Origin: Haplomitrium mnioides
Lineage: Eukaryota; Marchantiophyta; Haplomitriopsida; Calobryales
NCBI GenBank assembly: GCA_049999725.1
Contig: JBNGIS010005855.1
Coordinates: 29,162-64,054, forward strand
Direction: 5' to 3'
Length of the DNA: 34,893 nt
The translations under genes were made by a program, and so were the position numbers. The notes under the pieces are model-generated. The model saw nothing but the letters and a program-made list of their open reading frames with translations. It did no database searches and was not told the origin of the DNA. This document shows positions 10,385-20,620 of the stretch, piece after piece (the first letter of the stretch is position 1; the number at the start of each line of letters is the position of its first letter).

Positions 10385-10740
10385 CGTTTGTCCATATATG
10401 TGTAGTTAGCTTTGTATTCTGCATTGAAGTTCTATAGGTTCATTAGATTAGGAGACAGCCAGACCAGCTGAGCAGACCCTAGGACCACTCTAGAGGGGGA
10501 GTCAAACCTCTAGACACAACCAAGTGATCATGAGGGTAAATGCCCTCTGTTTTTGGTCCTGTATGTAGAGCTTAGGAATTAGTTCATACTTAGGATAGCT
10601 AGGAAATAGTTGTGTCAATCTTGTGACAACCCTGAAAGGGGGAGTTCAGACCTATTGTGTTGAACATTGGTGCAAGTCACAGCACCCATTCTGCCCCAAG
10701 CACAAATAAGGTGGCAGGGCCTAAGACATTGGGTTCTCTG

Positions 10741-10746
10741 AATAAA
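10741..10746 (+). promoter_or_regulatory. Candidate polyadenylation signal AATAAA (3' LTR)
   Basis: Equivalent to 4622-4627 in the 5' LTR. In the 3' LTR this would be the copy used to end the element transcript. Confidence 0.45.
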
Positions 10747-11012
10747 GCGGAAGAATCACACAAAACACAAGTGGATGTTGTGGATGTTATGGATGTGGAC
10801 CTGGGAATGTTTGAGTAATTGACTTGAGTGCAACCAGAAGTAAGAGAGAGTGGTGTGTTAAAGGTTGGAAAGGAAAGGAAGAATCCTTAGAGCTTGAAAG
10901 TGGTAACTGGCAAGGGGCCATCTCAGAAAAGAACCTGAAAAACCATAATTTGTCTTCCCCTGCATTCAAAGCAAGACTTGAGAAGGTTAAGGCCCGGAAT
11001 AGGGGAGCAACA

Positions 11013-11017
11013 AAGAG
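11013..11017. repeat. Target site duplication AAGAG, right copy
   Basis: Follows the closing CA of the 3' LTR and is identical to 1264-1268. Confidence 0.9.
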
Positions 11018-11288
11018 ACCATCAAAGAAAGAGTATGATTGAAAATTAATGCACCAACAATATATACACCTATCCAAAAAATCTTTATCAATCTTTTTTT
11101 AGTGGTGAAGGCCAATGTAGAATCACTATTTTCTTATGATCCATGCCATCTATCACAATGCCCAAGTACTTTTGACTATTAGTATAATACTTTCTTTGAT
11201 GGTTTGCAAGTTTTGTTCTTTCTTTCATTTGTTGTCCACGATGAAGAAACAATTGATGATTATATTTGACAGCATCACCAAAGAACAT
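11018..11288 (-). pseudogene. DUF7869-type gene, N-terminal half (split by retrotransposon)
   Basis: On the minus strand an ATG at 11286-11288 opens a frame with QMKERTKLANHQRKYY and KYLGIVIDGMDHKKI, the counterpart of the family's RLYYY...PDKYLSIIxDGMDQxKT block. The two Asp codons of IDGMD are at 11148-11150 and 11139-11141. A frameshift near 11100 moves to a second frame reading RLIKIFWIGVYIVGALIFNH, matching the +HxVGxLVHG strand. That frame crosses the target duplication without a stop into SLTYENLRSDSNLT at 1268. This ATG may be internal, because family members normally have a longer N-terminus. Upstream lies a minisatellite, so any earlier exons are not visible. Confidence 0.72.
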
Positions 11289-11365
11289 ATCTTGATATCA
11301 AAAATTTTAAAAGATATCTTTATGCATACAAAATATTCAAACCAACACTAACAAACCTTTTAAAT

Positions 11366-12080
11366 GTGAAAGGTCAAAACAATAAACAACAATTCATAGG
11401 TTTTTTTTTTAACTTTAAATGCACATAATATTCAAAACAACAATAAAAAAACCTAGGTGAGCATAGAGCAACAAACAACACTAACAATTCTTAGCCTTGT
11501 TTTGAGTCTGGGATTCAAACTAAGAATAATAAGACTTTTTTGCACGTACTGTCACAAATATCAACAACAATTACTATGCTCTCTTTGACTCTATAAATAC
11601 ATAGGATTGAAAGAAACACTTGAAAACCTTTACGCATATAGAGTCACAAACATCAACAACAATTACTATATCGTGTTGACTTCATGTGCGTATAAGATTG
11701 AAAGAAACAATAACAAAACCTATGCGCACATAGGGTCACAAACAACAACAACAATTCTTAGGCTCGCTTTTACTCTAGATGCGACTTGGATTGAAAGCAA
11801 CAATGGCAAAACCTACATGCACATAGGATCACAAACAACAATGTATCCTACACTCACTTTGACTCTCGGGGTGTTTAAGATTCAACCCAAATATAGCAAA
11901 CCCTATGTGTGCATAGAGTTATAGAAAACAACAACAACAACAACAACAACAACAATTCATAGGCTTCTATTAACTCTAGGCACATTTACTATTTGAACAA
12001 CCAATAACAAAACCTATGTAGGCATAGAGCCATAAAGAATAGCAATATCTCCAAGACTAGCTTTGACTCTAGTTAGTTCT
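11366..12080 (+). repeat. Degenerate ~91-bp minisatellite, about 8 units
   Basis: Units contain (G/A)CATAG(A/G)GTCACAAACAACAACAACAATT, then a CTTTGACTCTA-like block and GATTGAAAGAAACAA. Equivalent points lie near 11451, 11541, 11632, 11722, 11815, 11905 and 12015, a step of 90-93 bp. The last step is longer because of a (CAA)9 expansion at about 11929-11955. A 105-codon open frame (11607-11924) crosses several units only because the 90- and 93-bp steps preserve phase. Confidence 0.75.
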
Positions 12081-12620
12081 AGAATAAAATCTCTTATCTA
12101 GTGAGTTCTCTCTTCAAAGTTTGCTAAATAAAAGAAGCTTTCCAGATAATGAACAAGAAGAGCATTATAATAATCTTTGACTTCAAAATCCAAAGTAGCT
12201 TGCTACTTTTTTTGCAATCCAAAATGGATTTCCTCCGCATCAATTTAATTTCTTTATACATTTAACAAACAAAAAACTATTGAGCTTTAGAATTTTGAAA
12301 ATTGGAAAATGAGTTCTCCAATGTTTTGCAAAACCATACAAAATTAGAATACAATTGGGATATTTCTCTGTTAAATAAGTTGTATAGTAGTTATAAACTT
12401 CTCATTTGGTAAAATTATTTAGCAAATTGCAAGCTTTGTGAGTCAACATTTTCTTACAGTGTCCTTGAAAAGAATTGTCCATGAACTCACACACAAATAC
12501 TCTTGTGGCAGACAATTGTCTTCATTAGAAGTATTTTTTTGTGCCTCATTAGAAGTATTTTTTTTCTTGAAAAATATAAGTTTGATTTGTAAGAGAATTC
12601 GACCAAGCTGAATAGATTCT
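12081..12620. other. AT-rich interval, nothing recognised
   Basis: No coding region recognised. A short direct repeat, CATTAGAAGTATTTTTTT, occurs twice in tandem near 12523-12562. Confidence 0.5.
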
Positions 12621-13090
12621 TCACCAAAATCTTGAGTATAAGGAAATGTTTTTTACAACATTTGGAGCCACTAGAAATAACTCTAGAGAAATGTTTTTTA
12701 AATGAGACTTAGTGCTTGAATCATTGCCTAAACTATCATCTAACAACTCTTCTAGACACTTTTCATTTCCATAGGTTCTTGCATTCTTTGTTTGAAGTCC
12801 AACTTTTGTAGAGTTCACTCATTGATTGAGTGTTGCCAATGGTAATAGCATATCACAATCAAAATTGAAGTAGTCATCCGATTCCATGCTCTAAGACTTT
12901 TGAACAAACATATTTTGATCTTGGAGTTCATTGTCTTCATTGGTTGTTGACAAAGACACATCTATAACATTATAATAACTATGAGTTAAACATCAGCTAG
13001 TTGTCTTCAAGGTGTCTTTCTTGTTCTTGAATTGCAACGGAGGAGCTCTAGTTCTATTGAAACAAAGTTAAGTTGGAGTACCCAACCCTA
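12621..13090 (-). pseudogene. Decayed coding sequence of unknown function
   Basis: One minus-strand frame runs about 155 codons with only three stops. Recognisable segments are RAPPLQFKNKKDTLKTTS, YYNVIDVSLSTTNEDNELQ, SMESDDYFNFDCDMLLPLA and TYGNEKCLEELLDDSLGND, then LKNISLELFLVAPNVVKNIS. The long coherent frame and mixed polar/acidic composition look like former coding sequence. I do not recognise the family. It lies beyond the minisatellite on the same strand as the DUF7869 remnant, so an upstream exon of that gene is possible but not supported by any motif. Confidence 0.35.
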
Positions 13091-13194
13091 CACTCGCGTT
13101 GGTGTTGGTGTTTTGAATATCTTGAAATGAGTTAATTTTGATTGCTTGATAGGTAAGCTAGATCCTATATGCACATTAGGTTGAGTCTTGGATC

Positions 13195-13413
13195 CTATGC
13201 GTCCATAGGGTACACTACTTGATCTGTGTGTGGATAGAGTTCGCTCCCAAGATCTTCATCTACTAATATATCATGTTGAAGAGTAGGTATGTTTTTTCCC
13301 AAAATACTAACCATCGTATTTGATGCTCTTAGCTTGTTGCTACGTGTAAAGGCAAGAGATTTAGTAAGCTCTGTGAAGAGCTTAAAGGGAGAAAGAAAGC
13401 CATCTAACATCAA
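13195..13413 (-). pseudogene. Possible coding remnant, unknown
   Basis: A 72-codon minus-strand frame (FLSPFKLFTELTKSLAF..., TLQHDILVDEDLGSEL...) lies directly upstream of the decayed frame at 12621-13090 and could belong to the same broken gene. There is no recognisable domain. Confidence 0.25.
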
Positions 13414-15590
13414 ATTGTCTATATTATGAGTCTATGTGCTGCAATTGTGAGGCTACTAGTAGAGCACATGTGTCGGTGAAGAGTGTTGTCAAAATATGCT
13501 CACCAACAAAGCTCATCCAGGGTCTCTTGGTTGGAAAATTCAGTTTGAAAGGTGACATGGAAAATTCAAAAGCAATGAGGGTAGATTGAGGCTGACCTGG
13601 AAGCATGACAAGATGGGGGTAACAACTTTTTCTTCCCATTCTTGTTCTTGGAAATTCTGTTCAAGCCAAGAAAGTTATGAAACAACCATTGGAAGAGAAG
13701 ATAAAAAAATGTTTTTGAGAAAAAACCTCTCCTCAATAGCCCTTTCAACATTATTCTTTCAAGAAAACTTTATTTGAACATAGCAAGATGTAGTGCTGGT
13801 TAGTGCATGGAGTATTTGCAGCAGTGGAGATTTGTGAATTGAGCAAAGGTTGATCCGAAAAACTTTTGAATGACAATGCTGGTTCAATCAAAGTGCAAGC
13901 ATCATGTCAGCAAGTGATTTTGCAAAGCAAAGGAGATATGGTCAATTCATTTAAGAAGGTGTTTTCATCAGCGTATGAGATGTTGTTGAGCATGCTTTTG
14001 TGGGCAAGTTTTTGAGGACATGGAGCAATGCAGTTTTTATAAAGGTTTTCCTCTATGCATGCACTTGTTGAGTAGATTTCAGGGAGTAGGGTTTGCCTTT
14101 GATGACATGGGCTGAGTGATAGAAGAGGATTCGTGAGAGGCAGCCATGTTGTACGCAATTGAAAGCGTTCAAGCAAAGTCAAGAAGATCTATCGTGCAAG
14201 AGATCAATAGTTTGCACGTGATTATTCTAGGTAGGGTTTTAAGCAAGATTTTGTGCCCATTGCATCTGAATAGAATGTGTTGGCTAGAGTTGAGAAGATT
14301 TTGCAGGTCAAGGATGATGCCATTCAAGCAAAAGAGAGAAGGCAAAACCCTTGTTCATGTGCATGCAATCATTTGGGTTGAGTTGTCTGAACAAAGGTTG
14401 GTGTTCTCTTTTGTGGGTAGGAGATATCAGATCACTCAAGGGGATCCAAGTCTATGAATGGACTGGTGGTTGTAGGTTAGGTGCATGTAGCAATTTGTTT
14501 GTGATTGTTTACAAGTCTGGCCACAGAAGAAAAGATCAAAAAACTAGAAAAAAAAAAAAGATCTCGTCAGAATTGTTGTATATAATACATGCTTGTTTTG
14601 TTGAGGAAGTGGGAACTAGTGATCAAGAAAAGAAGACACCAACCAGCGGAAAAAGGGAATTCTGTGTTGGAGCCCTGTTCTGAAAATGATAATATTACAA
14701 AAGTGTATTGCTTATATTTTTAGCCCTTTGGTACTATGTTTTATATATATTGAATTATGTGAGTTTTAGGTTTATGTTATTCGTATTTCCAGTTTTCTAA
14801 ATGCATGTCTTGGTCTATTTGTTCTTGCAGGTTAGCCAATTGTGCTCCAAGATAGAATGAAGGTTTCTCTTAGCTAGATATCTCCAGATATGGCTTTGCT
14901 TTAGTTTAGTTAGAATGTTGGTGAGAGAGTAATATGGAAATCAGTACTCTGTCCTAGTTCCATCTCCTTCCTATTTCATGCCAAAATTTCTTCTCATCCC
15001 CTTTCCCTTCTAGTCCAGAACTGCATGGATGTTTTAATCTCCTTTCAACTTCATCCAAGCATGTGTTAGGTGCTAGCTAGGTATCCCTCTCCTTTTTTCC
15101 CAACATAGCACAAAGTTCAGGTTTGGGGTCAGAGCAAGACTAGATCCAAGTACAGCAGAGCACATCCAGCTCTCACCCTCACAACATAGCACTCGCCAAC
15201 GCTTTCTTCCTCACAATGATGATATGAAAGTTTTTCGAATTGTTGTCCAAAAGTAACACTTTCTTGAAAACAAGAATCTTGAAATTCTGATTGCTTCTTG
15301 CCCCTTGACACTCCTGCCATTTAAAATATACAAATAAAAAATTATAAAACTCAATGAATGATTGACAAAGATAATCACACTATATGCTAGTATCCAAAAA
15401 AAAATTTTATTTTGGAAAATTTTCACAAAACGACAAAATAAAACAAAAGTTTTGGAGGAAAAAGAAAAAAGAAATGAGAAAGATGAAAGCAAGCACCATT
15501 TAATATACCAAATGTTTTTTTTTCACCATGTGAGCCTACGTGTCAAGAGCTACAAGAATCATTTTTTGGCGAGAAAATCAGTTTTTTGAA
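13414..15590. other. AT-rich interval with only weak ORFs
   Basis: Short frames occur on both strands (for example 13424-13639 minus and 14146-14457 plus), but none has a recognisable motif or clear coding character. Polypyrimidine stretches followed by CAG (such as TTCTTGCAG near 14830) could be decayed splice acceptors, but no exon can be defined. Confidence 0.4.
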
Positions 15591-15597
15591 TTTCAGC

Positions 15598-15605
15598 TAT
15601 AAAAA
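15598..15605 (+). promoter_or_regulatory. Candidate TATA box
   Basis: TATAAAAA in CAGCTATAAAAAGAACG is a good plant TATA match. It lies ~50 bp before an N gap and ~460 bp before the broken ORF at 16060. It could be the core promoter of that unit or of a 5' LTR remnant. No LTR boundary is visible. Confidence 0.3.
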
Positions 15606-15652
15606 GAACGACGATGGAAAGTTTCTTTCTATTGTTGCGAGTGCAATTATGT

Positions 15653-15752
15653 NNNNNNNNNNNNNNNNNNNNNNNNNNNNNNNNNNNNNNNNNNNNNNNN
15701 NNNNNNNNNNNNNNNNNNNNNNNNNNNNNNNNNNNNNNNNNNNNNNNNNNNN
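15653..15752. other. Assembly gap (100 N)
   Basis: Exactly 100 N. True size unknown; no second copy of this region is present for comparison. Confidence 0.95.
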
Positions 15753-15758
15753 GTTAAA

Positions 15759-16001
15759 ATGAGAAGATTCTTGAAAAAAATTCTTTCATTTGATAATTCA
15801 GAAGACCTCATGGCAGAATCAGAATTGGATGAGAAAAGTCTGTTCTCGGTGATCAAAAACATAAGTCCAAAGTGGTTTTCAGGAACAGGTCCGAATAGAG
15901 GAAGCAAGCTCAAGTCAAAAGAGATTTTGAATTATCTTAACGGGAGAATATCTTCCGATATCGGATTCGAAAGGGCGGCGTATTCTGTGTTTATGAGCTG
16001 A
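15759..16001 (+). CDS. Small hypothetical ORF, 80 codons
   Basis: ATG at 15759 opens MRRFLKKILSFDNSEDLM..., a basic start followed by an acidic, polar peptide ending in AAYSVFMS and TGA. It begins six bases after the N gap, so its true start may be hidden. No family is recognised. It lies just upstream of the decayed ORF at 16060 in the same orientation and may be leader or LTR sequence that happens to be open. Confidence 0.25.
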   Translation: MRRFLKKILSFDNSEDLMAESELDEKSLFSVIKNISPKWFSGTGPNRGSKLKSKEILNYLNGRISSDIGFERAAYSVFMS

Positions 16002-16059
16002 AGTGGTTAAACGGTCCCTATGGAGTTGAAGAGCGTCTATTGCTAACTATTGAGACATC

Positions 16060-16764
16060 ATGCCAAGGAGAGCAGTTCGAGCCACGAGAGCCAGAGGTGG
16101 AAGGGTTGCTACTCGGAGATCTTAGCAGAAGAAGTTACCGTTCAAATCGAGTACTTTGCTAGAGGACATCCTAGAAGTGACGCTTCCGACGAAGGAAATG
16201 AAGGCGAGAGAAGCTAAGGGAGATGGAACCTTTATGCCTATGGGGCCGTTAAAGAACCCCCGTATCCTAAAGATTTCATATGATTTGTGGAAGGTTTTGA
16301 GGAGTTGAGGGCTCTGGAATTGTGTAGGCTGCATCTGGGACCATAATTTGCAAAGCATGATTAGCCAAGGCCAATTCAAAATGGTCAAGGTGGTGGCAAG
16401 AGACCTAGTTTTCTCCTTTTGGGGTGAATTTGTGCATTTTTCGAAGGAGGCGATATTGAAGATCTATTGGCTCCCTGAAGTGGACATCCCTAAGGTAAAG
16501 TTTAAACATAATGAGCATCTAGCCTACTTGTCTCCCGATCCTTCTATGACCAACGATGGTTACAAAATTCAAGAGTTGATGGACCCGTTACTTCAAGAAT
16601 TTGTGCAAGTGTTTGGCACGATTCTGTTTCAGCCAATACCGCAATACATAACAAAGACAAATTTGTTTGTCCTGTTGAATGCTTGGAGAAGGCACATGAA
16701 AGGAATGGCCCAGTTTATTTATAACATGATTCTGACTTATTTTTGGATAAGTGTTAGGTCTTGA
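16060..16764 (+). pseudogene. Broken transposon-associated ORF with Arg-rich N-terminus
   Basis: ATG at 16060 begins MPRRAVRATRARGGRVATRR, an Arg-rich start common in plant retroelement Gag-like proteins. After TAG (16123-16125) the same frame continues with KLPFKSSTLLEDILEV, KGDGTFMPMGPLKNPRILKI, a TGA at 16306-16308, then VVARDLVFSFWGEFVHFSKE, IYWLPE, MTNDGYKIQELMDPLLQEF and YITKTNLFVLLNAW. The pattern of an aromatic FYxxF helix, VxFS, an Ile/Leu-LP turn and later helices resembles the 'putative plant transposon protein' domain seen in non-autonomous plant elements, but this assignment is from memory of pattern only. A weak frame may extend the product to about 17030. It could be the N-terminal part of the same kind of protein as the coiled-coil ORF at 23836-25313. 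Confidence 0.5.
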
Positions 16765-18696
16765 AGTGTAGGGCATAGGAGGAGGAGCCCTGCTATTGTT
16801 CGGTTTGGTGTTGTAGTATAAGGCCTAACTTCTAGATACGAGTAACATGGTTGGAATAGAGAAGGACTCTCGCTGATCGGGCTATCTAGGGATACACTTG
16901 GTCCTGGTGGTAGTGATGTCCACTAGAACTCAAGGGATCGTGAGGATACTTCTTCCCTCAAGACCAGCTAAGAACCTGCAAATGACTTTGGGACTTGCTG
17001 GTTGGTCTTTTGGTTCAAGAATAGTAACCCATAACATAAATGAAATAACTTAAATGCGTATGAATTTTAGTTGTTTCAACTAGAAATGACAAAACATGAT
17101 AGATGCATGAAGTGAAATCTCAGGCATTCACAATGATAAGAATAACACTTTATTGATAATTAATGCAGGTACAAATTTTCAGAACATTCGACTTCCCACT
17201 TGTGCATAACATCTCAACTATTCCTTTTCTACTCTCCCTTGCTTATGGCTCTACTGGGACAACATTTCTACTCCTCTCTCAACGAGTGTCCCCCACAAAC
17301 ACAACTACTATCACAACTTGGAAATTTACTAACATTACACATAAAACTGCTCGAAATACATAACACATGGCAGACTCTAACAAAAGGACAAGACACTGAA
17401 CTCACAAACAAATACATAACCATAACTATTTCAATTTTTTGTTACCTTAGCTACCAGCCAACCACCACCTTGGGAACAGAGCCATCGGACGTGGGCCCTC
17501 AAAATAATGGGTGCACTCCCCACTCACACCTTGCCACCCTCATGCCCTTCTCGTAATTGCCACCTCGAATCATTGTCTTCATGTACTAAAATTCCCCTCT
17601 TTTAACTCCCCCACTTCTACTCTGGCCCTTAATTTCTCCTAATTCCTCTTACCCATCCTTCCATCTCTTATGACCGCCTTTTCAGCTTTTATCCTCCACG
17701 TTATCCTTCCTCTACCACTCCAATCAATGACCCCACATGTCTCCTTCCCAAAAAATCAGCCCGACCAATCAACCCCTCACACCTTGATTTAATCTACTGC
17801 CATCATAAGTATTCTATTCTCTCCTGCCCACGTCACAACGGTGGCCTCCCAGATCTCCTCTCTCATACAAAGGGTGCAATCTTCAAGGCTCATCTATCTT
17901 CCTCATTCTCTTTTGAATGGACTAGCACACATCACTGGATGACTCCACTTGCAGCCAGATCGATAGGCTTATCTCCCTTTGCATATTTGCATTGAGACGA
18001 AGAATTCAGCTACATCCTCAGCCCAGATAAGTTTACCCCTGCAATTGGCTGGATCTTTTGTCTCATTGTACAGGTATAATCATCAGGACTGCCCTCGTTT
18101 TCACCTCTCACTTTTCCATTTCCATGTAAATTCCTCCACCAATTTCCCTCCTAATTGTGTTCCATGTGAATTGGTGATGATATTACCTTCACCGCAAAGG
18201 AATCGTAGCTAGAGTGAGAATCCATTGCATGGAGGATCACAAGAATAATCATTGCATGCCATCTAAAGGATAGTAACTCCCTTTTACTATCATCTAGCCT
18301 TGACTATACGCCGGTAGCTCAACATGGAGAATGTTTCCTTCTGGTTCTAGTCGCTCTTCTAGTACACATGGACTCTATTCGATGAGGAATCCACTACTCT
18401 TGCTTAAGATTGTGTTCCTTGGGTTTCATTCTCAACGCTCTCCAACTTGCATGAACCCATCGCTGAAAAGATCTGCCTACAAAACAAACTCTAGGCTTCC
18501 ATCTACAGTTTGGGAAGCGGCGTGACTGATCCTTTTGCTTGGCAGTGACAGGTATTCAGCTCCAAAGTCCCTCATGCATTACATAATGGGTTGAGTCCCC
18601 AACTTAGTGGCCCCAAGATTTAACTTTCGATGCATTGCAACACAACTAATGACGAGATACGACCATGACCCTTAGATGACTCCTCCTCCAATCGGG
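16765..18696. other. No gene recognised; pyrimidine-rich and low-coding DNA
   Basis: 16765-17030 may hold the frayed end of the preceding ORF. 17200-17900 is strongly C/T-rich on the plus strand with short open frames and no motif. 18000-18690 has exon-like but unidentifiable fragments and is the 5' flank into which the solo LTR inserted. Confidence 0.4.
18692..18696. repeat. Target site duplication TCGGG, left of solo LTR
   Basis: TCGGG precedes the TG of the solo LTR. The right copy is TTGGG (22498-22502), differing by a single C-to-T at a CpG. Confidence 0.7.
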
Positions 18697-19534
18697 TGTC
18701 AGCCGGTGCTTTGGAGCATTCAAGCAGAATTCACGGAATCAGAAGCATCAACGACCCAAATGCTCCTTAGCAAGTGTGAAGGCCTTGCAAGAACAACTGA
18801 TTACCTCAAATAGCTGATAAGAGCAGGGCGCATGAGTCTTGTGAGGGAGACATGATCATGGCGGAGGAGAGGAGGAACGAGAGCAGTGATCGCCAGCCAG
18901 GGGAGGGGCCCCATTTTCAAATTCAAATCAGGCCAGCGGGAATCCGTGGGCCTAAGGAGGATGCGGGGATGGGACCTGGGGAGAAGGAACATAGCAACCG
19001 CCCATGGCGAGGCGATCGCAGGAGGAAGACGAAGGGATCAACAACAAAGAAGCCCGAAGGCACTCCGAAGAAAGGCAGATCGCGGGTGTCCTGCAGTGGC
19101 CACAAATCGGGAAGTAAGTATCGGGAGTCGACAGGAGGAGATGAGATCGTCACGAGGGCGAGCAAGGCCAGGGAAGAGGGACGCCTCGATCCCGCAAGCA
19201 AGAGCGAGCCCCGCAGAGGCCGATCGAACGCTCCATCCGAGTCGATAAGTCCTGGCAAAGAGTGGAGTCCCCGAAAGGTCCCGCGAGATTCCACGGAAAC
19301 GTGGCGTCTCCACAGCCTTCGCGGGATTCCACGGACGACGTGGCAGCACCAGAAGGTCCGCGGGTCTGCAGAAAGGCGCCTCCCTAAATGGGGAGCCCAC
19401 TTAACTGGGTTCCGATGCGTCTTCCGACGTGGGGAGCCCGGTTAAGAGGGATCCGTGAGGAACCCAACATGGGAGCAAGGAAAGGGTCCCGAAACAGAGA
19501 CTTATCGTGGGTCTGGCCGAAGGAAATCGGGAGA

Positions 19535-19710
19535 GTGCCGGAAGGGCGATCTATCGGAGATCCGAGAGGAGGAAGAGCGCAGAAGCCAAAAGGGCGACCT
19601 AGAGCAGATTCGCCAAAGAGGAAATACAAAGGAGAGCCGAAAAGGGGACTGATCTCTGATCTGACCAAACAAGGGCGAGTGAAGGTGAAAAGGCGAATTG
19701 TCGGCAAACC
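19535..19710 (+). repeat. ~50-bp tandem repeats in solo LTR
   Basis: Starts of the GGGCGA(C/T)CTA-like motif are separated by 48, 52 and 48 bp. Each is followed by a GATCCG/GATTCG block and a purine-rich stretch. Confidence 0.55.
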
Positions 19711-20229
19711 GGTTCGAACGATGCGCATCAGTGGCGAAGCGGTGACCCAGCGCAAACCGTCCAACGAGAAGAAGGCTGAGCCAGAAAGGTGATATGGTGC
19801 CTATCCGGTGGGGGGAAACAAAGGGCATGGTGAAAGCACGATATATCGGCGAATCGGCGAGCAAGATAAGAGCGGTTGAAAAACGATGCTAACGCCGGTG
19901 CGACCGACGGAGGAGCTACCGGCGCCGAAAAGGTGACACTTTGCCGCTTTGGCATCTAGAAAGGTAAAAGTTCAACGGGGTGCTGCAGAAAGTTTGAAAG
20001 AGGCGAACGGTCCGAAAGGGCCTAGTAGTTCTTATAGCAAGCTTTCCATAGTGTTAACGAAGCTAACCTCAGGCGCGAGCAGTTCTCACTTCGAAGGTAC
20101 GTCGAAACGGCAACATCGGCACGTTCTTATTCGGAGAGCAGGGGAAGTCCGCAGCGGTTCTACGGATGACGTGGCGAGCGTAGGGAGTCCGCGGGAGGCA
20201 TCGGAAACGTGGCGCGATGTGGAGCCGAG

Positions 20230-20620
20230 AGGTGTTTCCGAAGGTCAACCTCGGAAGAAGGGTCCACGCGAGGGTCTGCTTACCCCTTTGCGGGGCGGCG
20301 TCGGATGGCGCCCTTCGAATGACATGGTGCCTTGGGAAGCGCGCAGGGTTCCGTGGGTCAACATCGGAAGGAAGTCCGCGCGACGGTCCGCCTACCCCTT
20401 TGCGGGGCGGCGTCGGACGGTGGCTTGTGGAGGACGTGGCGACTCCAGGGACCCCGAGGCAATTCACGGGAGACGCGGCGCAAGGAGAGGAGTCCACCTG
20501 ACCTCGGGCACAATGCGGGTCAACTACGAAGGAGAGTTCCACGCGACGGTCAGCCTACCCCTTAAGGGGCGGCGTCGGACGACGGTGCAGCGGACGACGT
20601 GGCACGAGGAGAAGAAAGGA
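20230..20620 (+). repeat. ~113/163-bp repeat units in solo LTR
   Basis: CCCC-loop-GGGG cores at 20283, 20395 and 20558 repeat the spacing seen in the 5' and 3' LTRs. A 264-codon open frame (19949-20743) across this array is not preserved in the other copies. Confidence 0.6.

Larger units (their letters stand above)
1269..11012 (+). mobile_element. Complete non-autonomous LTR retrotransposon (giant LTRs, gag-protease only)
   Basis: The 9744-bp element has a 5' LTR (1269-4884), a primer-binding-site candidate, a decayed gag-protease region (5080-7841), a polypurine tract (8003-8015) and a 3' LTR (8016-11012). Both LTRs begin TG(T/C)C and end (G/A)ACA, and AAGAG is duplicated on both sides. The 3.1-kb internal region contains Gag and retropepsin but no RT, RNase H or integrase motif in any frame, so replication must have depended on enzymes from another element. 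This layout corresponds to elements described in plants as TR-GAG or large retrotransposon derivatives. In a ~365-bp aligned stretch (4201 and 10321 onward) I count roughly 38 differences between the LTRs, about 10%, so the insertion is old. It is inserted in a DUF7869-type gene of opposite orientation. A solo LTR of the same family lies at 18697-22497. Confidence 0.92.
8016..11012 (+). repeat. 3' LTR, 2997 bp as assembled
   Basis: Opens TGCCAACCGATGG and closes GGAGCAACA. It is shorter than the 5' LTR because of a ~423-bp deletion (junction near 8111-8114, corresponding to 1374-1796) and because the 100-N gap stands in for about 292 bp of 5' LTR sequence (1910-2201). It carries TATAAAT at 10378-10384 and AATAAA at 10741-10746. 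Long open frames near 8868-9498 are by-products of GC-rich repeats. Confidence 0.92.

Noticed and set aside
11607-11924. 105-codon ORF as a gene
   Set aside because: It is explained by the 90/93-bp minisatellite keeping phase; there is no start context or domain.
13424-13751. Minus-strand frames with a MGRKSC start and LLRRGFFSK, considered as an R2R3-MYB fragment
   Set aside because: The conserved Trp spacing and LPGRTDNEIKN block of MYB repeats are absent.
16004-16083. tRNA-like A box (TGGTTAAACGG) and B box (GTTCGAGCC), suggesting a SINE or tRNA gene
   Set aside because: The surrounding sequence does not fold into a cloverleaf, and the B-box part falls in the Arg-rich start of the ORF at 16060.
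17453-17760. CACGT/ACGTGG motifs read on the minus strand as a light- or ABA-responsive promoter
   Set aside because: Short G-box-like words in a C/T-rich stretch with no identifiable gene on either side; expected by chance.
18852-19445. 197-codon open frame near the start of the solo LTR, with opposing minus-strand frames
   Set aside because: Open frames on both strands of the same GC-rich stretch, and the frame is interrupted in the 5' LTR. Composition effect.
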